54,087 nucleotides of DNA. Origin: Myxococcota bacterium (GTDB lineage: Bacteria > Myxococcota_A > UBA9160 > UBA4427). Under the pieces are notes generated by a model, which worked only from the letters and a program-made list of their open reading frames with translations, searched no databases and was not told where the DNA came from. Each line of letters starts with the position of its first letter. Within the stretch, counting starts at the first letter, position 1. A program made the position numbers and the translations under genes. Location of the stretch: positions 1-54,087 of the forward strand of contig JANQEL010000172.1 in NCBI GenBank assembly GCA_028278345.1, in the 5' to 3' direction. Shown in pieces: positions 25,608 through 33,915 of the stretch.

Positions 25608-27083
25608 ATGGCAGCCGATGCACCGACCCAGGCCGCCCTGCCGCCGTCGCGACTCACCTGGCCCGCGATCTCGTGGATCTTCGTGCGCCACCTGAGTTCA
25701 CTGCTGATCCCCGTGAGTTCCCTCGTCTTCCTGCTGACCGGCCCGCACGTGTGGTACGTGGCGCCGCTCTTCATGCTGCCCCCGCTCTTCGCCTTCCTGT
25801 TCGACACGAAGGCCACGATCGAGAGGCGTCAGCCAGTGGAGACGACGCCCGCCTGGCCCTTCGACCTGCTCGTCTATCTGCTCGCCGCGCTGCAGCTGTG
25901 GATCGTCTACGAACTCGCCGTGCTCTTCAGTCACCAGGGTTTCTTCTCCCTCGACATGGTGATGGTCGCGACCGTCGTGGGAAGCAGCTCGGGCTTTTCG
26001 ATCATCACCGCCCACGAGCTGATCCACCGCCGCAACAAGGCCGAGCAGACACTCGGCCGCGTGTTGCTCGCTTCGGTGTTGCAGGAGCACTTCTACACCG
26101 AGCATCTGCGCGGTCATCACGTGAAGGTCGGAACGCCGGAAGACCCCGCCACGGCGCGCTTCGGCGAGAACTACGAAGACTTCTATCGCCGCACGGTGCC
26201 GGCGCAGTTCAAGAGCGCCTGGCGGCTCGAGTGCAAGCGGCTGGGCGACGAGGAGATGGGTCTCCTCGATCCGCGGCAGCTGCGCAACCGCGTGGTGCAC
26301 GGGCTCGTTCTCGGTTGGGGCGCGGGGCTCGCGATCTTCGCGGCCTTCGGGTTCGCGTCGTTCTTCGCCTTCGTGCTGCAGGCCTTCATGGCGTCGCGGC
26401 TCCTCGAGTCGGTGAACTACTTCGAGCACTGGGGCCTCGAGCGAACGCGGCGACGCGTGCAACCCGAAGATTCGTGGGACACCCACGCCTGGTTCACCTA
26501 TTACGGCCTCACCGGTCTCTCGCGACACGCCGACCACCACGCCGAACCCGCGCGCCCCTACCAGCAGCTGCGGGTCTTCGACGAGGCTCCGATCCTCCCC
26601 ACCGGCTACCTGGGCATGACCGACATGGTGATGGGCCGGAACCTCGAGTTCCAGAAACACGCGGTGCGCGAACTGATGGATCGCGAACTCGGCCCCTTCC
26701 GCCCGGGAACCGATCCGGAGAAGCAGAACGCCGCGCGCGAAACCGGCGAACGCATCCTCACAACGAAGATCCGAAAGCCCGGTGGATGGTTCGGGCCGAG
26801 CAACCAGGGCGAGACGGGGGCGTGGATCGTCGCGCGACGCTTCCTCATCGCGGGTGCGTTGTTGCTCGCGCTGACCGCCGGCGTGCAATTCGAAAACCCG
26901 GGTGAGTTGTCGTTCTTCGCGCGCTTCGTGCTCAGTACGGTCATCTTCACGGCCTTCGCGATCGCGCTCAAGATCTTCCGGCGCCTGCGCGGTGAAGATG
27001 TTCCGGAAGTGCTCGCCTGGGGTGCCGCGCTGATGGTGGTCGTGGCGATCGGGACGATTACGGGCGCAGTGATGGGGACGTAG
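25608..27083 (+). CDS. AlkB-like integral-membrane di-iron monooxygenase
   Basis: This 491-residue membrane protein has the histidine boxes of alkane/xylene monooxygenases: HELIH (136-140), EHLRGHH (165-171), NYFEHWGL (270-277) and RHADHH (306-311). These bind the di-iron centre that hydroxylates terminal carbons of alkanes or related chains. Membrane segments flank the boxes as expected. The last 80 residues add two or three more hydrophobic segments not needed in classic AlkB. Ribosome site GAGGA is 7 bp before the ATG. No rubredoxin gene is nearby, so the electron donor must come from elsewhere. The exact substrate is open. Confidence 0.93.
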   Translation: MAADAPTQAALPPSRLTWPAISWIFVRHLSSLLIPVSSLVFLLTGPHVWYVAPLFMLPPLFAFLFDTKATIERRQPVETTPAWPFDLLVYLLAALQLWIVYELAVLFSHQGFFSLDMVMVATVVGSSSGFSIITAHELIHRRNKAEQTLGRVLLASVLQEHFYTEHLRGHHVKVGTPEDPATARFGENYEDFYRRTVPAQFKSAWRLECKRLGDEEMGLLDPRQLRNRVVHGLVLGWGAGLAIFAAFGFASFFAFVLQAFMASRLLESVNYFEHWGLERTRRRVQPEDSWDTHAWFTYYGLTGLSRHADHHAEPARPYQQLRVFDEAPILPTGYLGMTDMVMGRNLEFQKHAVRELMDRELGPFRPGTDPEKQNAARETGERILTTKIRKPGGWFGPSNQGETGAWIVARRFLIAGALLLALTAGVQFENPGELSFFARFVLSTVIFTAFAIALKIFRRLRGEDVPEVLAWGAALMVVVAIGTITGAVMGT

Positions 27084-27269
27084 CGAGCGAACCTGCGTGT
27101 TCGAGATGTGACTGCGCGTTCTCTCGATTCCCGCGGCGCTCTGTACGGCTTACGAGGCAAATTGCGTCCGACGCCGGCATCCCGCCCCGCGATCCATCGC
27201 AGATCTCCGTAGGGCCGCGATACACTGCGCGCGCGGATCCGACCTCTTCCCTGTGGCAGGTGCTCGACG

Positions 27270-28196
27270 ATGCGGCGCGAATCCAGAATCGGTTCGATGG
27301 TGGGAGTCGTGCGAGCACTCGCCTTCGCGATCGCTGCGAGTGCCTTCATCGCCCTCCCCGCGGTCGCCGTCATCATCGATAGCGGAGACGGCACCGGCAA
27401 CGTGACTCCGCCGCCCGATGATCCCGGGTTCATCAACGTGGGAAGGAAGAGCGGGCTCTCGGTCGTGTACCTGCGCAACGGCTGGGTGCTCACTGCGAAC
27501 CACGTCGGCATCGGCGATGTGATCCTCGATGGCATCACCTACAGCCACATACCGGGTAGTGGCATCCAACTCGACGACGGAATGGGCACCCTCGCCGATC
27601 TCCTGCTCTTCTCGATCACGCCGCTTCCGCCGATCCCGGACCTACCGGTGCGCACCAATCCGGCGCTTCCGACCGGGGAGGTCATCATGGCGGGTGGGGG
27701 ACGCAATCGCGGTGCGGCGACCGACTCCGACGATCCGGGGGTCTGGTTGCCGCAGCCCGGGCCCATTCCCGCGATCCCGGGCTGGTACTGGGGAAGTGCC
27801 GGACCGGTGCGCTGGGGCACCAACGAAGTGACCGACTTCTGGTCCTTCAGCACCCTCGACACGGAGAGCTTCTACACCACCTTCGACTACACGACGTCGT
27901 CCGATCACACGTTCCATGAATGCCAGGCGGCCAACGGCGATTCGGGCGGCGCTCTCTTCGCGAAGGATGGTCCCGACTGGGAACTCGCCGGCATCATCTG
28001 GGCGGTCGCCGGCTACGGCGACCAGATCGGAAACACCTCGGCGCTGCGCGGCAATGTGACGCTCGTGGCGGATCTCTCCTACTACTCCGCCGACATCAAC
28101 ACGATCACCGCCACGGTTCCCGAGCCGAGCGTCGTGCTTCAGTACGCTGTGGCGGCCGGGTTGCTCTCACTGTTCGTGCGACGGCGAAGCGCCTAG
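27270..28196 (+). CDS. Trypsin-like serine protease with PEP-CTERM anchor
   Basis: This 308-residue protein has a signal peptide (ALAFAIAASAFIALPAVA) and a chymotrypsin-fold domain with the full triad: WVLTANHVG (His78), TLADLLLFSI (Asp110) and NGDSGGALF (Ser225). The C-terminus is a textbook PEP-CTERM signal: VPEPS at 283-287, hydrophobic VVLQYAVAAGLLSLFV, then RRR. Such signals are cut by an exosortase, usually in strains that make exopolysaccharide. Start ATG 27270; a later ATG at 27297 would shorten the signal peptide. Convergent with the tetR gene, 8 bp apart. Confidence 0.9.
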   Translation: MRRESRIGSMVGVVRALAFAIAASAFIALPAVAVIIDSGDGTGNVTPPPDDPGFINVGRKSGLSVVYLRNGWVLTANHVGIGDVILDGITYSHIPGSGIQLDDGMGTLADLLLFSITPLPPIPDLPVRTNPALPTGEVIMAGGGRNRGAATDSDDPGVWLPQPGPIPAIPGWYWGSAGPVRWGTNEVTDFWSFSTLDTESFYTTFDYTTSSDHTFHECQAANGDSGGALFAKDGPDWELAGIIWAVAGYGDQIGNTSALRGNVTLVADLSYYSADINTITATVPEPSVVLQYAVAAGLLSLFVRRRSA

Positions 28197-28204
28197 CGCC
28201 CGCG

Positions 28205-28768
28205 TCAATCGCGAGACAACAGCGAGACGAGTTCGCGAATCGCCGCGTCGCCGCGGGCCAGTTCGGTGGGATACAGGACGAGCTGCCCATCGACCGCCGC
28301 CATCATGAGGGCGGCGATGGTTTCCTTGCGGGAAGGCGGTGCGTCGATGAGGGATGAGATCCAGGCGATCCATCCGTCGCGCACGTCGGCCACGATGTCG
28401 GCCAGGAGCGCGTCGCTCCGGGCGGCGCGACTCGACAGGTCGAGCCACAGCCGCAGATGGCTTTCGAACGCACTGCCCTTCAGCGTGCTCCACATGATCT
28501 CGAGCACCTGCGCGGGTGGAAGCGGATCGCTTCCGACGAAGGGGTCGAGGCTCTGCTCGAGCCCGATCGCGATTTCGCGAAGGACCTCGGCGACGAGCTC
28601 TTCCTTGTTCGCGAAGTAGTAGAGGAGCATGCGGTCGCTCGTGCCCGCGACGCGCGCGAGTTTGCGCAGACCGATATCGCCGAGCCCGGCCTCGAGGACG
28701 TGACCCGCGAGGGTGGACACGATCTCGGCCCGCTTCTCTGCGCGCTTCTCGTCGGTTCGGCTCGGCAT
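28205..28768 (-). CDS. TetR-family transcriptional regulator
   Basis: This 187-residue protein opens with the TetR helix-turn-helix (LEAGLGDIGLRKLARVAGTSDRMLLYYFANKEELVAEVL). The rest is an all-helical ligand domain ending in ELVSLLSRD. GGAGAGA just before the ATG at 28768 fixes the start. It is divergent from the DUF2834 gene, and the region between holds two matching palindromes (28861-28876 and 28889-28904). It therefore probably represses itself and the DUF2834 gene, with release by an unknown ligand. Confidence 0.92.
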   Translation of the reverse strand: MPSRTDEKRAEKRAEIVSTLAGHVLEAGLGDIGLRKLARVAGTSDRMLLYYFANKEELVAEVLREIAIGLEQSLDPFVGSDPLPPAQVLEIMWSTLKGSAFESHLRLWLDLSSRAARSDALLADIVADVRDGWIAWISSLIDAPPSRKETIAALMMAAVDGQLVLYPTELARGDAAIRELVSLLSRD

Positions 28769-28860
28769 CTTCTCTCCGGCACCGCCTCCGGCGGGGGGTG
28801 GCCGCCCGCAGGCGGGACCGCCCCGCCAAATCCCTGGATTTCCAGCGGGATCCATCTTTT

Positions 28861-28876
28861 TGTAGCACTCGCTACA
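28861..28876. promoter_or_regulatory. Putative TetR operator 1
   Basis: TGTAGCACTCGCTACA has perfect 6-bp arms TGTAGC/GCTACA around 4 bp. It matches the second site in arms and spacing, and lies between the divergent tetR and DUF2834 genes. Confidence 0.75.
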
Positions 28877-28888
28877 GGATCTGTGTTA

Positions 28889-28904
28889 TGTAGCAGTCGC
28901 TACA
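28889..28904. promoter_or_regulatory. Putative TetR operator 2
   Basis: TGTAGCAGTCGCTACA has the same arms as operator 1, with its centre 28 bp away, close to three helical turns. It lies 18 bp before the DUF2834 start and overlaps a possible -10 (TATGTA, 28887-28892), a fit for repression. Confidence 0.75.
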
Positions 28905-28922
28905 AAACAAAGGAGTCCTCCG

Positions 28923-29222
28923 ATGAGTCATGTCCGCACCCTGGCGATCGTCCTGCTGATCCCGTTCCTCCTCCTCACCGCCTACGCCGTGATGGAAGTC
29001 GGGTACATGGGCATCCTCGACTACAACCGTCACAGCCCGGCGGGTTGGCAGGTCTTCACCGACCTCGTCATCTCGCTCCTTCTCGTGCTCGTCTGGCTCG
29101 TCGACGACGCGAAGAAGCTCGGCCGCAACCCGTGGCCCTGGGTGGTCGGCACCCTCCTCACCGGCTGCATCTCGCCGCTCATCTATCTGGCGACGAGGAA
29201 GAGCGAAGAAGCAATGGTGTGA
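28923..29222 (+). CDS. Small DUF2834-like membrane protein
   Basis: This 99-residue protein has three hydrophobic segments: LAIVLLIPFLLLTAYAVM, VFTDLVISLLLVLVWLV and WVVGTLLTGCISPLIYLA. The middle DLVISLLL and the end GCISPLIYLATRK resemble DUF2834 proteins. AGGAG lies 7 bp before the ATG. The gene is under the two palindromes shared with the divergent tetR, so it is most likely the main target of that regulator. Role unknown, possibly small-molecule stress response at the inner membrane. Confidence 0.85.
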   Translation: MSHVRTLAIVLLIPFLLLTAYAVMEVGYMGILDYNRHSPAGWQVFTDLVISLLLVLVWLVDDAKKLGRNPWPWVVGTLLTGCISPLIYLATRKSEEAMV

Positions 29223-29234
29223 GACGCGCGCCCT

Positions 29235-29258
29235 GCTCCAACTGGATTCGAATCCAGT
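29235..29258. repeat. Copy 1 of a 24-bp palindromic repeat
   Basis: The core ACTGGATTCGAATCCAGT (29241-29258) is a perfect 18-bp palindrome. The 24-bp unit recurs with one mismatch at 38100-38123. Both copies begin within 13 bp of a stop codon. Confidence 0.7.
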
Positions 29259-29267
29259 ACCGGATGG

Positions 29268-29612
29268 TTATCGACGACGTTCCGGTGCCCGGGTGAATCG
29301 CACCGAGATCTCGACACCCTCGAAGGCCTGAAGCTGCTTCAAGACGGCACCCAGGTTGGCAGAGGACGGGTTCCCGTTCGGACCGAACATCTGCATCAGG
29401 CTCTTCGGCCCTTTGTCGACGAGTCGCCCCAACTCCTGAAAGCCCATCGTGGCGTTGATGTAGTCGCGCAGATGCTCGCGCCCGACCGCAGCGTCTTCGG
29501 GGTCACCGCTCAATATCAACTCGATCCCCGTACGCAGCATTCGCCGCCGAAAGGCGGTATCGCGCGACGCGCGCGCCATGATGGTCTCCCGAAAATCTCG
29601 CGTCAGCACCAT
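29268..29612 (-). CDS. HigA-type antitoxin
   Basis: This 114-residue protein matches the addiction-module antidote group that partners Gp49/HigB-like killer proteins. The helical core HLRDYINATMGFQELGRLVDKGPKSLMQMFGPNGNPSSANLGAVLKQLQAFEGVEISV is diagnostic, with a helix-turn-helix in GRLVDKGPKSLMQMF. The ATG at 29612 lies 2 bp after the toxin stop codon, so the toxin-first order and tight coupling match HigBA-like systems. It should neutralise the toxin and, with it, repress the operon. Confidence 0.87.
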   Translation of the reverse strand: MVLTRDFRETIMARASRDTAFRRRMLRTGIELILSGDPEDAAVGREHLRDYINATMGFQELGRLVDKGPKSLMQMFGPNGNPSSANLGAVLKQLQAFEGVEISVRFTRAPERRR

Positions 29613-29614
29613 GG

Positions 29615-29992
29615 TCAAGCCTTTCTGTTCTGCTCGTACTCCCGCCATAGCACGCGGGCCTTCTTGATGTCTCGAGCCTGCCGCTTCTTCGTTCCACCAC
29701 CGAGCAGGATCACGATTCGGTTCCCCTCACGGCCGAAGTAGATGCGACATCCGGGTCCGCTGCGGATCCGGTGCTCGAGCACTCCGCCTCCAACGGATCG
29801 AACGTCACCCAGGTTTCCGATTCGAATTCGCCGCAGGGCCACGGCAACGCGATCAGCCGCGACCGCTGGCAGCGCGTCGAACCAATCCGCAAACGGCGTG
29901 CTTCCATCGTCCGCCTGGAATTCGCGAATCGAGATCGGTTCTATAGTACGATATATCGTACCTTGTTTCCAACGAAGATACCCCGGGACCAA
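29615..29992 (-). CDS. RelE/HigB-type mRNA interferase toxin
   Basis: This is a toxin of the addiction-module killer protein (Gp49-like) family. SIREFQADDGSTPFADWFDALPAVAADRVAVALRRI, VLEHRIRSGPGCRIYFGREGNRIVILLGGGTKKRQARDIKKARVLWREY carries the usual C-terminal basic residues for ribosome-dependent mRNA cleavage. The start is unclear: TTG 29992 is the only standard start, yet the homologous part begins near SIREF some 20 codons later, with no ATG, GTG or TTG in between. A 16-bp palindrome lies in this 5' stretch. The real start may be a rare ATT or ATC, or translation may begin at the TTG. Confidence 0.85.
   Translation of the reverse strand: MVPGYLRWKQGTIYRTIEPISIREFQADDGSTPFADWFDALPAVAADRVAVALRRIRIGNLGDVRSVGGGVLEHRIRSGPGCRIYFGREGNRIVILLGGGTKKRQARDIKKARVLWREYEQNRKA
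29946..29961. promoter_or_regulatory. Putative toxin-antitoxin operator palindrome
   Basis: GTACGATATATCGTAC is a perfect 16-bp palindrome at the 5' end of the toxin frame. Its AT-rich centre stands out in this GC-rich DNA and could also serve as a -10 element. It is placed where the antitoxin of such a module would bind for autoregulation. Confidence 0.6.
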
Positions 29993-30213
29993 GCGGGGTA
30001 GTGCAGTGGATCATCCGATCTCCCAGCTCTGGACGTCGCGATCTGGCCAGGATCGGCCGCATCGATGAGGCGGGGCCCATGTGACGAAAGTGGGGCGAGA
30101 AAACGACACACCATCAGCGACTCGCTTTCACGATGCACCGCGACGCTGCATCCAAGCGCGGCATCGATTCGGCTAACTTGCGCCTTCCCCGTCCATACTC
30201 GGAGCCCCCCGCC

Positions 30214-32475
30214 ATGAAGAAAGTCATCGTCGCCCTCGCGATCGTCGTCCTGATCGCGCTCCTGGTCCTCAACTGGCTCGGCCGAGGGGGTCTCGGCAAT
30301 CACTGGGGCGCCGGCGAGCCCACCGAAGTCGCGCTTTCGATGGCGACGATCGCGGCTCGCACGGCTGATCAGAAGAGCGCGGCCGAAGACATCGGCGTCG
30401 CACGGCCGAAGCAGATCCTCTTCGGCGATCTCCACGTGCACAGCACCTTCAGTCTCGACGCCTTCATGATGGCGCTCCCGACGACGGGCGGTGAGGGCGC
30501 GCATCCCGTCTCCGACGCCTGCGACTTCGCGCGCCACTGCTCGGCCCTCGACTTCTGGTCGATCAACGATCACGCCGTCGGCCTCGACGAACGCGCCTGG
30601 GGCGAAACCGTCGAAGCGATTCGCCAGTGCAACGAGATCGCGGGCGATCCCACCAACCCCGATGTCACCGCGTTCCTCGGTTGGGAGTGGACCCAGATGG
30701 GCACCAACCCCGACAACCACTACGGCCACAAGAACGTGATCATCCGCGGCCTCGAAGACGCCGAGATTCCCACGCGCCCGATCTCCGCGCGGGCCCCCGC
30801 CGAAGCCATCGATCGCCAGACCGACTCCTTCGGTCCCGGCCGCCTCGGCATGGGGCTCTTTGCGCTCTTCAAGCCCAACCAGGACACCTTCGATTTCATC
30901 CAGTACTTCGACGGCATCATGAACGTGGATGAGTGCCCGGACGACGTACCGGTGCGCGACCTTCCGGCGGATTGCCGCGAATCGACCCTGACCCCGCGCG
31001 GCCTGTTCGACAAGCTCGACGATTGGGGCTTCGACTCGATGGTCATCCCGCACGGCACCACCTGGGGTTTCTACACGCCCCAGGGCTCGGCCTGGGACAA
31101 GCAGCTCGCGGGGGACATGCACGACCCCAACCGCCAGCGCCTGATCGAGATCTACTCGGGCCACGGAAACAGCGAGGAGTACCGCCGCTGGAAGGAAGTA
31201 TCGATCGCCGCCGACGGCTCGAAGAGCTGCCCGCCTGCGCGCAACGACTTCCTGCCTTCGTGCTGGCGCGCGGGCGAGTTGATCTACGAACGCTGCAAGC
31301 TCGCCGGCGAAAGCGACAGCGAGTGCGAGTCGCGCGCCGCCGAAGCCCGGCAGAACTACGTCGACGCCGACATCATGGGTCACATCACCGTGCCCGGAGC
31401 CAGCGCCGACGATTGGCTCGACTCCGGCCAATGCCGCGATTGCTTCCAGCCCTCGTTCAACTATCGCCCGAAGAGTTCGGCGCAGTACATCATGGCGATT
31501 CGCAACTTCGACGAGCCGGGGCCACCCAAACGCTTCGACTTCGGCTTCATCGCGGCGAGCGACAACCACACTGCGCGCCCGGGTACGGGGTACAAGGAAT
31601 ACGGCCGCGTCTTCAATACGGAAGCGCGCCTCACCCAGGCGGGCGATCGCGTGCTCGGCGATGTGATGCCGGCCCCCGAGGTCTCGCCGGATCCCCGTTC
31701 GTACCCCTACGACCCGGCCAGTGGCGGCGCCTTCTTCAACCTGCGCGAAGCCGAACGCGGATCGTCCTTCTTCCTCACCGGCGGCTTGATGGCCGTGCAC
31801 TCGGAGGGCCGCAGTCGCGATCAGATCTGGGACGCCATGCAGCGGCGCGAGGTCTACGGCACTTCCGGGCCGCGCATCCTGCTCTGGTTCGACCTCTTGA
31901 ACGCACACGGAACGCGCGGTGGGCGCGTCGCGATGGGGAGCGGCGCGACCCTCGATCAGCCGCCCATCTTCCAGGTGCGCGCCGCGGGTTCGTTCGAGCA
32001 GAAGCCCGGTTGCTCCGATGCCTCGCACGATGCGCTGGGTGACGAGCGACTCGAGTTCCTGTGTCGCGGCGAGTGCTACAACCCCGACGACGCGCGCAGG
32101 TTGATCACCCGCATCGAGGTCGTTCGCATCCGTCCGCAGATCGAACGCGACGAGCCGATCGATCCGCTGATCGAGGACGCCTGGCGGGTCTTCGAGTGCG
32201 AGCCCGACCCCGCCGGTTGTTCGGTGACATTCACCGACCCCGACTTCATCGAGGGGTCACGCGACACCGTCTACTACGTGCGCGCGATCGAGGCCCCGTC
32301 GATGGCGATCAACGCCGACCTGCTTCGCTGCAGCTACGACGACGCCGGGCGTTGCCTCGAGGTCGATGCCTGCACAGGAGATACTCCGGCTACCGACGAC
32401 TGCCTCGCCGAGACCGAGCAGCGTGCCTGGTCGTCGCCGATCTTCGTCGCCTACGACCGGGGTGCCGAGGGCTGA
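30214..32475 (+). CDS. DUF3604-family PHP-like metallohydrolase
   Basis: This 753-residue protein has one N-terminal membrane segment (VIVALAIVVLIALLVLNWL) and then a DUF3604 domain facing the periplasm. Metal-ligand motifs resemble the PHP fold: GDLHVHSTFS (71-80), DFWSINDHAVG, IPHGTTWGF and IAASDNHTARPGTG. The Cys-rich parts (CDFARHC, CRGECYN, QCRDC) suggest disulfides. DUF3604 proteins are common in marine Myxococcota and gammaproteobacteria, but their substrates are not known; phosphoester or related hydrolysis is an inference. ATG 30214 follows GGAGC. It ends 3 bp from the convergent GT2-methyltransferase gene. Confidence 0.93.
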   Translation: MKKVIVALAIVVLIALLVLNWLGRGGLGNHWGAGEPTEVALSMATIAARTADQKSAAEDIGVARPKQILFGDLHVHSTFSLDAFMMALPTTGGEGAHPVSDACDFARHCSALDFWSINDHAVGLDERAWGETVEAIRQCNEIAGDPTNPDVTAFLGWEWTQMGTNPDNHYGHKNVIIRGLEDAEIPTRPISARAPAEAIDRQTDSFGPGRLGMGLFALFKPNQDTFDFIQYFDGIMNVDECPDDVPVRDLPADCRESTLTPRGLFDKLDDWGFDSMVIPHGTTWGFYTPQGSAWDKQLAGDMHDPNRQRLIEIYSGHGNSEEYRRWKEVSIAADGSKSCPPARNDFLPSCWRAGELIYERCKLAGESDSECESRAAEARQNYVDADIMGHITVPGASADDWLDSGQCRDCFQPSFNYRPKSSAQYIMAIRNFDEPGPPKRFDFGFIAASDNHTARPGTGYKEYGRVFNTEARLTQAGDRVLGDVMPAPEVSPDPRSYPYDPASGGAFFNLREAERGSSFFLTGGLMAVHSEGRSRDQIWDAMQRREVYGTSGPRILLWFDLLNAHGTRGGRVAMGSGATLDQPPIFQVRAAGSFEQKPGCSDASHDALGDERLEFLCRGECYNPDDARRLITRIEVVRIRPQIERDEPIDPLIEDAWRVFECEPDPAGCSVTFTDPDFIEGSRDTVYYVRAIEAPSMAINADLLRCSYDDAGRCLEVDACTGDTPATDDCLAETEQRAWSSPIFVAYDRGAEG

Positions 32476-32478
32476 AGC

Positions 32479-33783
32479 TCAGACCTCTTCGCGCTTCACG
32501 CACTTCACGATCAGCTCGCCTCCGCCGACGTAGCGATAGCCGAGCGTCGCGAAACCGGCCCGCGCCAGCTCCTCGAGCAGACGGAAGCGCGTGTAGTGGG
32601 TGATGTGATCGTCGCCGTAGCCGTAGGGCAGCACGAACTTGTAGACCGCCTCGGTGATGCGCCAGGCGAGGCGTCCGTAGTCGGGAGTGCCGACGACGAG
32701 AGTGCCGCCCAGCACGAGCACGCGATTCATCTCTCGGAAGATCTCCGCGTCGTAGGGCACGTGTTCGATCAGCTGGGAGTTCACGACCACATCGAAACTC
32801 GCGTCGGCGAAGGGGAGTGAGTTGCAGGTCGCACGGATCAGCTTCTTGTTGCTTCGTCGCAGGAAGCGGAGCTTCGGCAGCGAGAGATCGAGACCCACGG
32901 CCTCGGGCTCCGATTGGATGAAGCGGCCCGAGCCACAGCCGATATCGAGCTTGCGCCGGGCGTCCCCCGACATCTCCTTCAGCAACGCGTAGCGCCTGCG
33001 CTGCCAGTAGCGCTGCGGTGGAACCAGGCTGTCGTAGGCACGTGAGTCGTAGTCAGCCGAGTCGAAGGTGTTGCGCATCGACCAGAGCCGCACGAGGGTG
33101 AGCAGGAAGTGCGGCGCGAAGCCGATGGCGCTCGCATGCGACTGCCCTGCGACGCGCGGCTGATAGTCGAAGGGCGCCTCGACGACCCGCCAGCCGAGCG
33201 AGTAACACTTCACCAGGATCTCTTCGAGGATGTCGTACTTCTCGGATTCGAGGTCGAGTTGTTCGAGGATGCGGCGGTGATACACCCGGAAGCCACTCGA
33301 CATGTCGAGCACGGGAACGGCGAGCACCCGGCGATAGATCGTGTTGAGGATCTGGCTCAGCGCGAAGCGCCACGCGCTCATGTCAGCGCTGCCGCCTTCC
33401 ACCCAGCGTGAACCGATGATGATCTCGGCTTCGCTTCGACGCGCGAAGATCTCGGGGATCGACTCCGGTGGATGCGAGAGGTCGGCATCCATCGTGACGA
33501 CGTAGTCGCCCTTCGCGGCGAGGAGCCCCTCCTTCAAGGCGCCGCCGTAGCCCGGGCGTTTCTGGTAGAGGACGCGCGCACCGTTCTCGCGAGCGGCCGT
33601 CGCCGTCGGATCGTCGGGGGAGGGAACCACGACGATGATCTCGACCTTGGCCGCCACCGGATCGAGTGCTGCGCGGATGCGCCGGAGCAACTCGGGCATG
33701 GTGGGGGCTTCGTTCCACGCCGGAGTCACCACGGAAACGAGGCCGTCGTGAAAGGCCGCTTGTGTCGACTCGCTGGATTCCAT
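32479..33783 (-). CDS. GT2 glycosyltransferase fused to SAM methyltransferase
   Basis: Residues 15-235 form a family 2 glycosyltransferase of the dolichol-phosphate-mannose synthase type: VSVVTPAWNEAPTM, the metal motif TMDADLSHPPESIP with Asp99/Asp101, and SSGFRVYHRRIL. Residues 265-434 form a class I methyltransferase: motif I LDIGCGSGRF (279-288), VGLDLS, and the post-motif LPFADASFDVVVNSQLIEHV. The reading frame is continuous, so this is a true fusion. It should transfer a sugar to a polyprenyl-phosphate or glycan and methylate the product or a neighbour. It is divergent from wecE. Confidence 0.93.
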   Translation of the reverse strand: MESSESTQAAFHDGLVSVVTPAWNEAPTMPELLRRIRAALDPVAAKVEIIVVVPSPDDPTATAARENGARVLYQKRPGYGGALKEGLLAAKGDYVVTMDADLSHPPESIPEIFARRSEAEIIIGSRWVEGGSADMSAWRFALSQILNTIYRRVLAVPVLDMSSGFRVYHRRILEQLDLESEKYDILEEILVKCYSLGWRVVEAPFDYQPRVAGQSHASAIGFAPHFLLTLVRLWSMRNTFDSADYDSRAYDSLVPPQRYWQRRRYALLKEMSGDARRKLDIGCGSGRFIQSEPEAVGLDLSLPKLRFLRRSNKKLIRATCNSLPFADASFDVVVNSQLIEHVPYDAEIFREMNRVLVLGGTLVVGTPDYGRLAWRITEAVYKFVLPYGYGDDHITHYTRFRLLEELARAGFATLGYRYVGGGELIVKCVKREEV

Positions 33784-33915
33784 CGGCGCGAGGTTAGCAA
33801 CTCGAACCGAACGCCATCAGCAACACGCATCGTCGTTGCAGTGCAGAGGCAACGCCCCGGCGTGTACTCGCTACTGCTTCGATCGCCTCGGGGCGATCGG
33901 GTAGAGTCGTGCGCC

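Noticed and set aside
29241..29258. tRNA T-arm-like sequence (TTCGAATCC) suggesting a tRNA or att remnant
   Set aside because: The base before the loop is A not G, and no acceptor, D or anticodon arms can be found around it.
29941..32028. 695-codon open frame on the - strand over the DUF3604 gene
   Set aside because: Antisense to a strongly supported coding frame; composition is Val/Ala/Arg/Glu shadow of high-GC codons.
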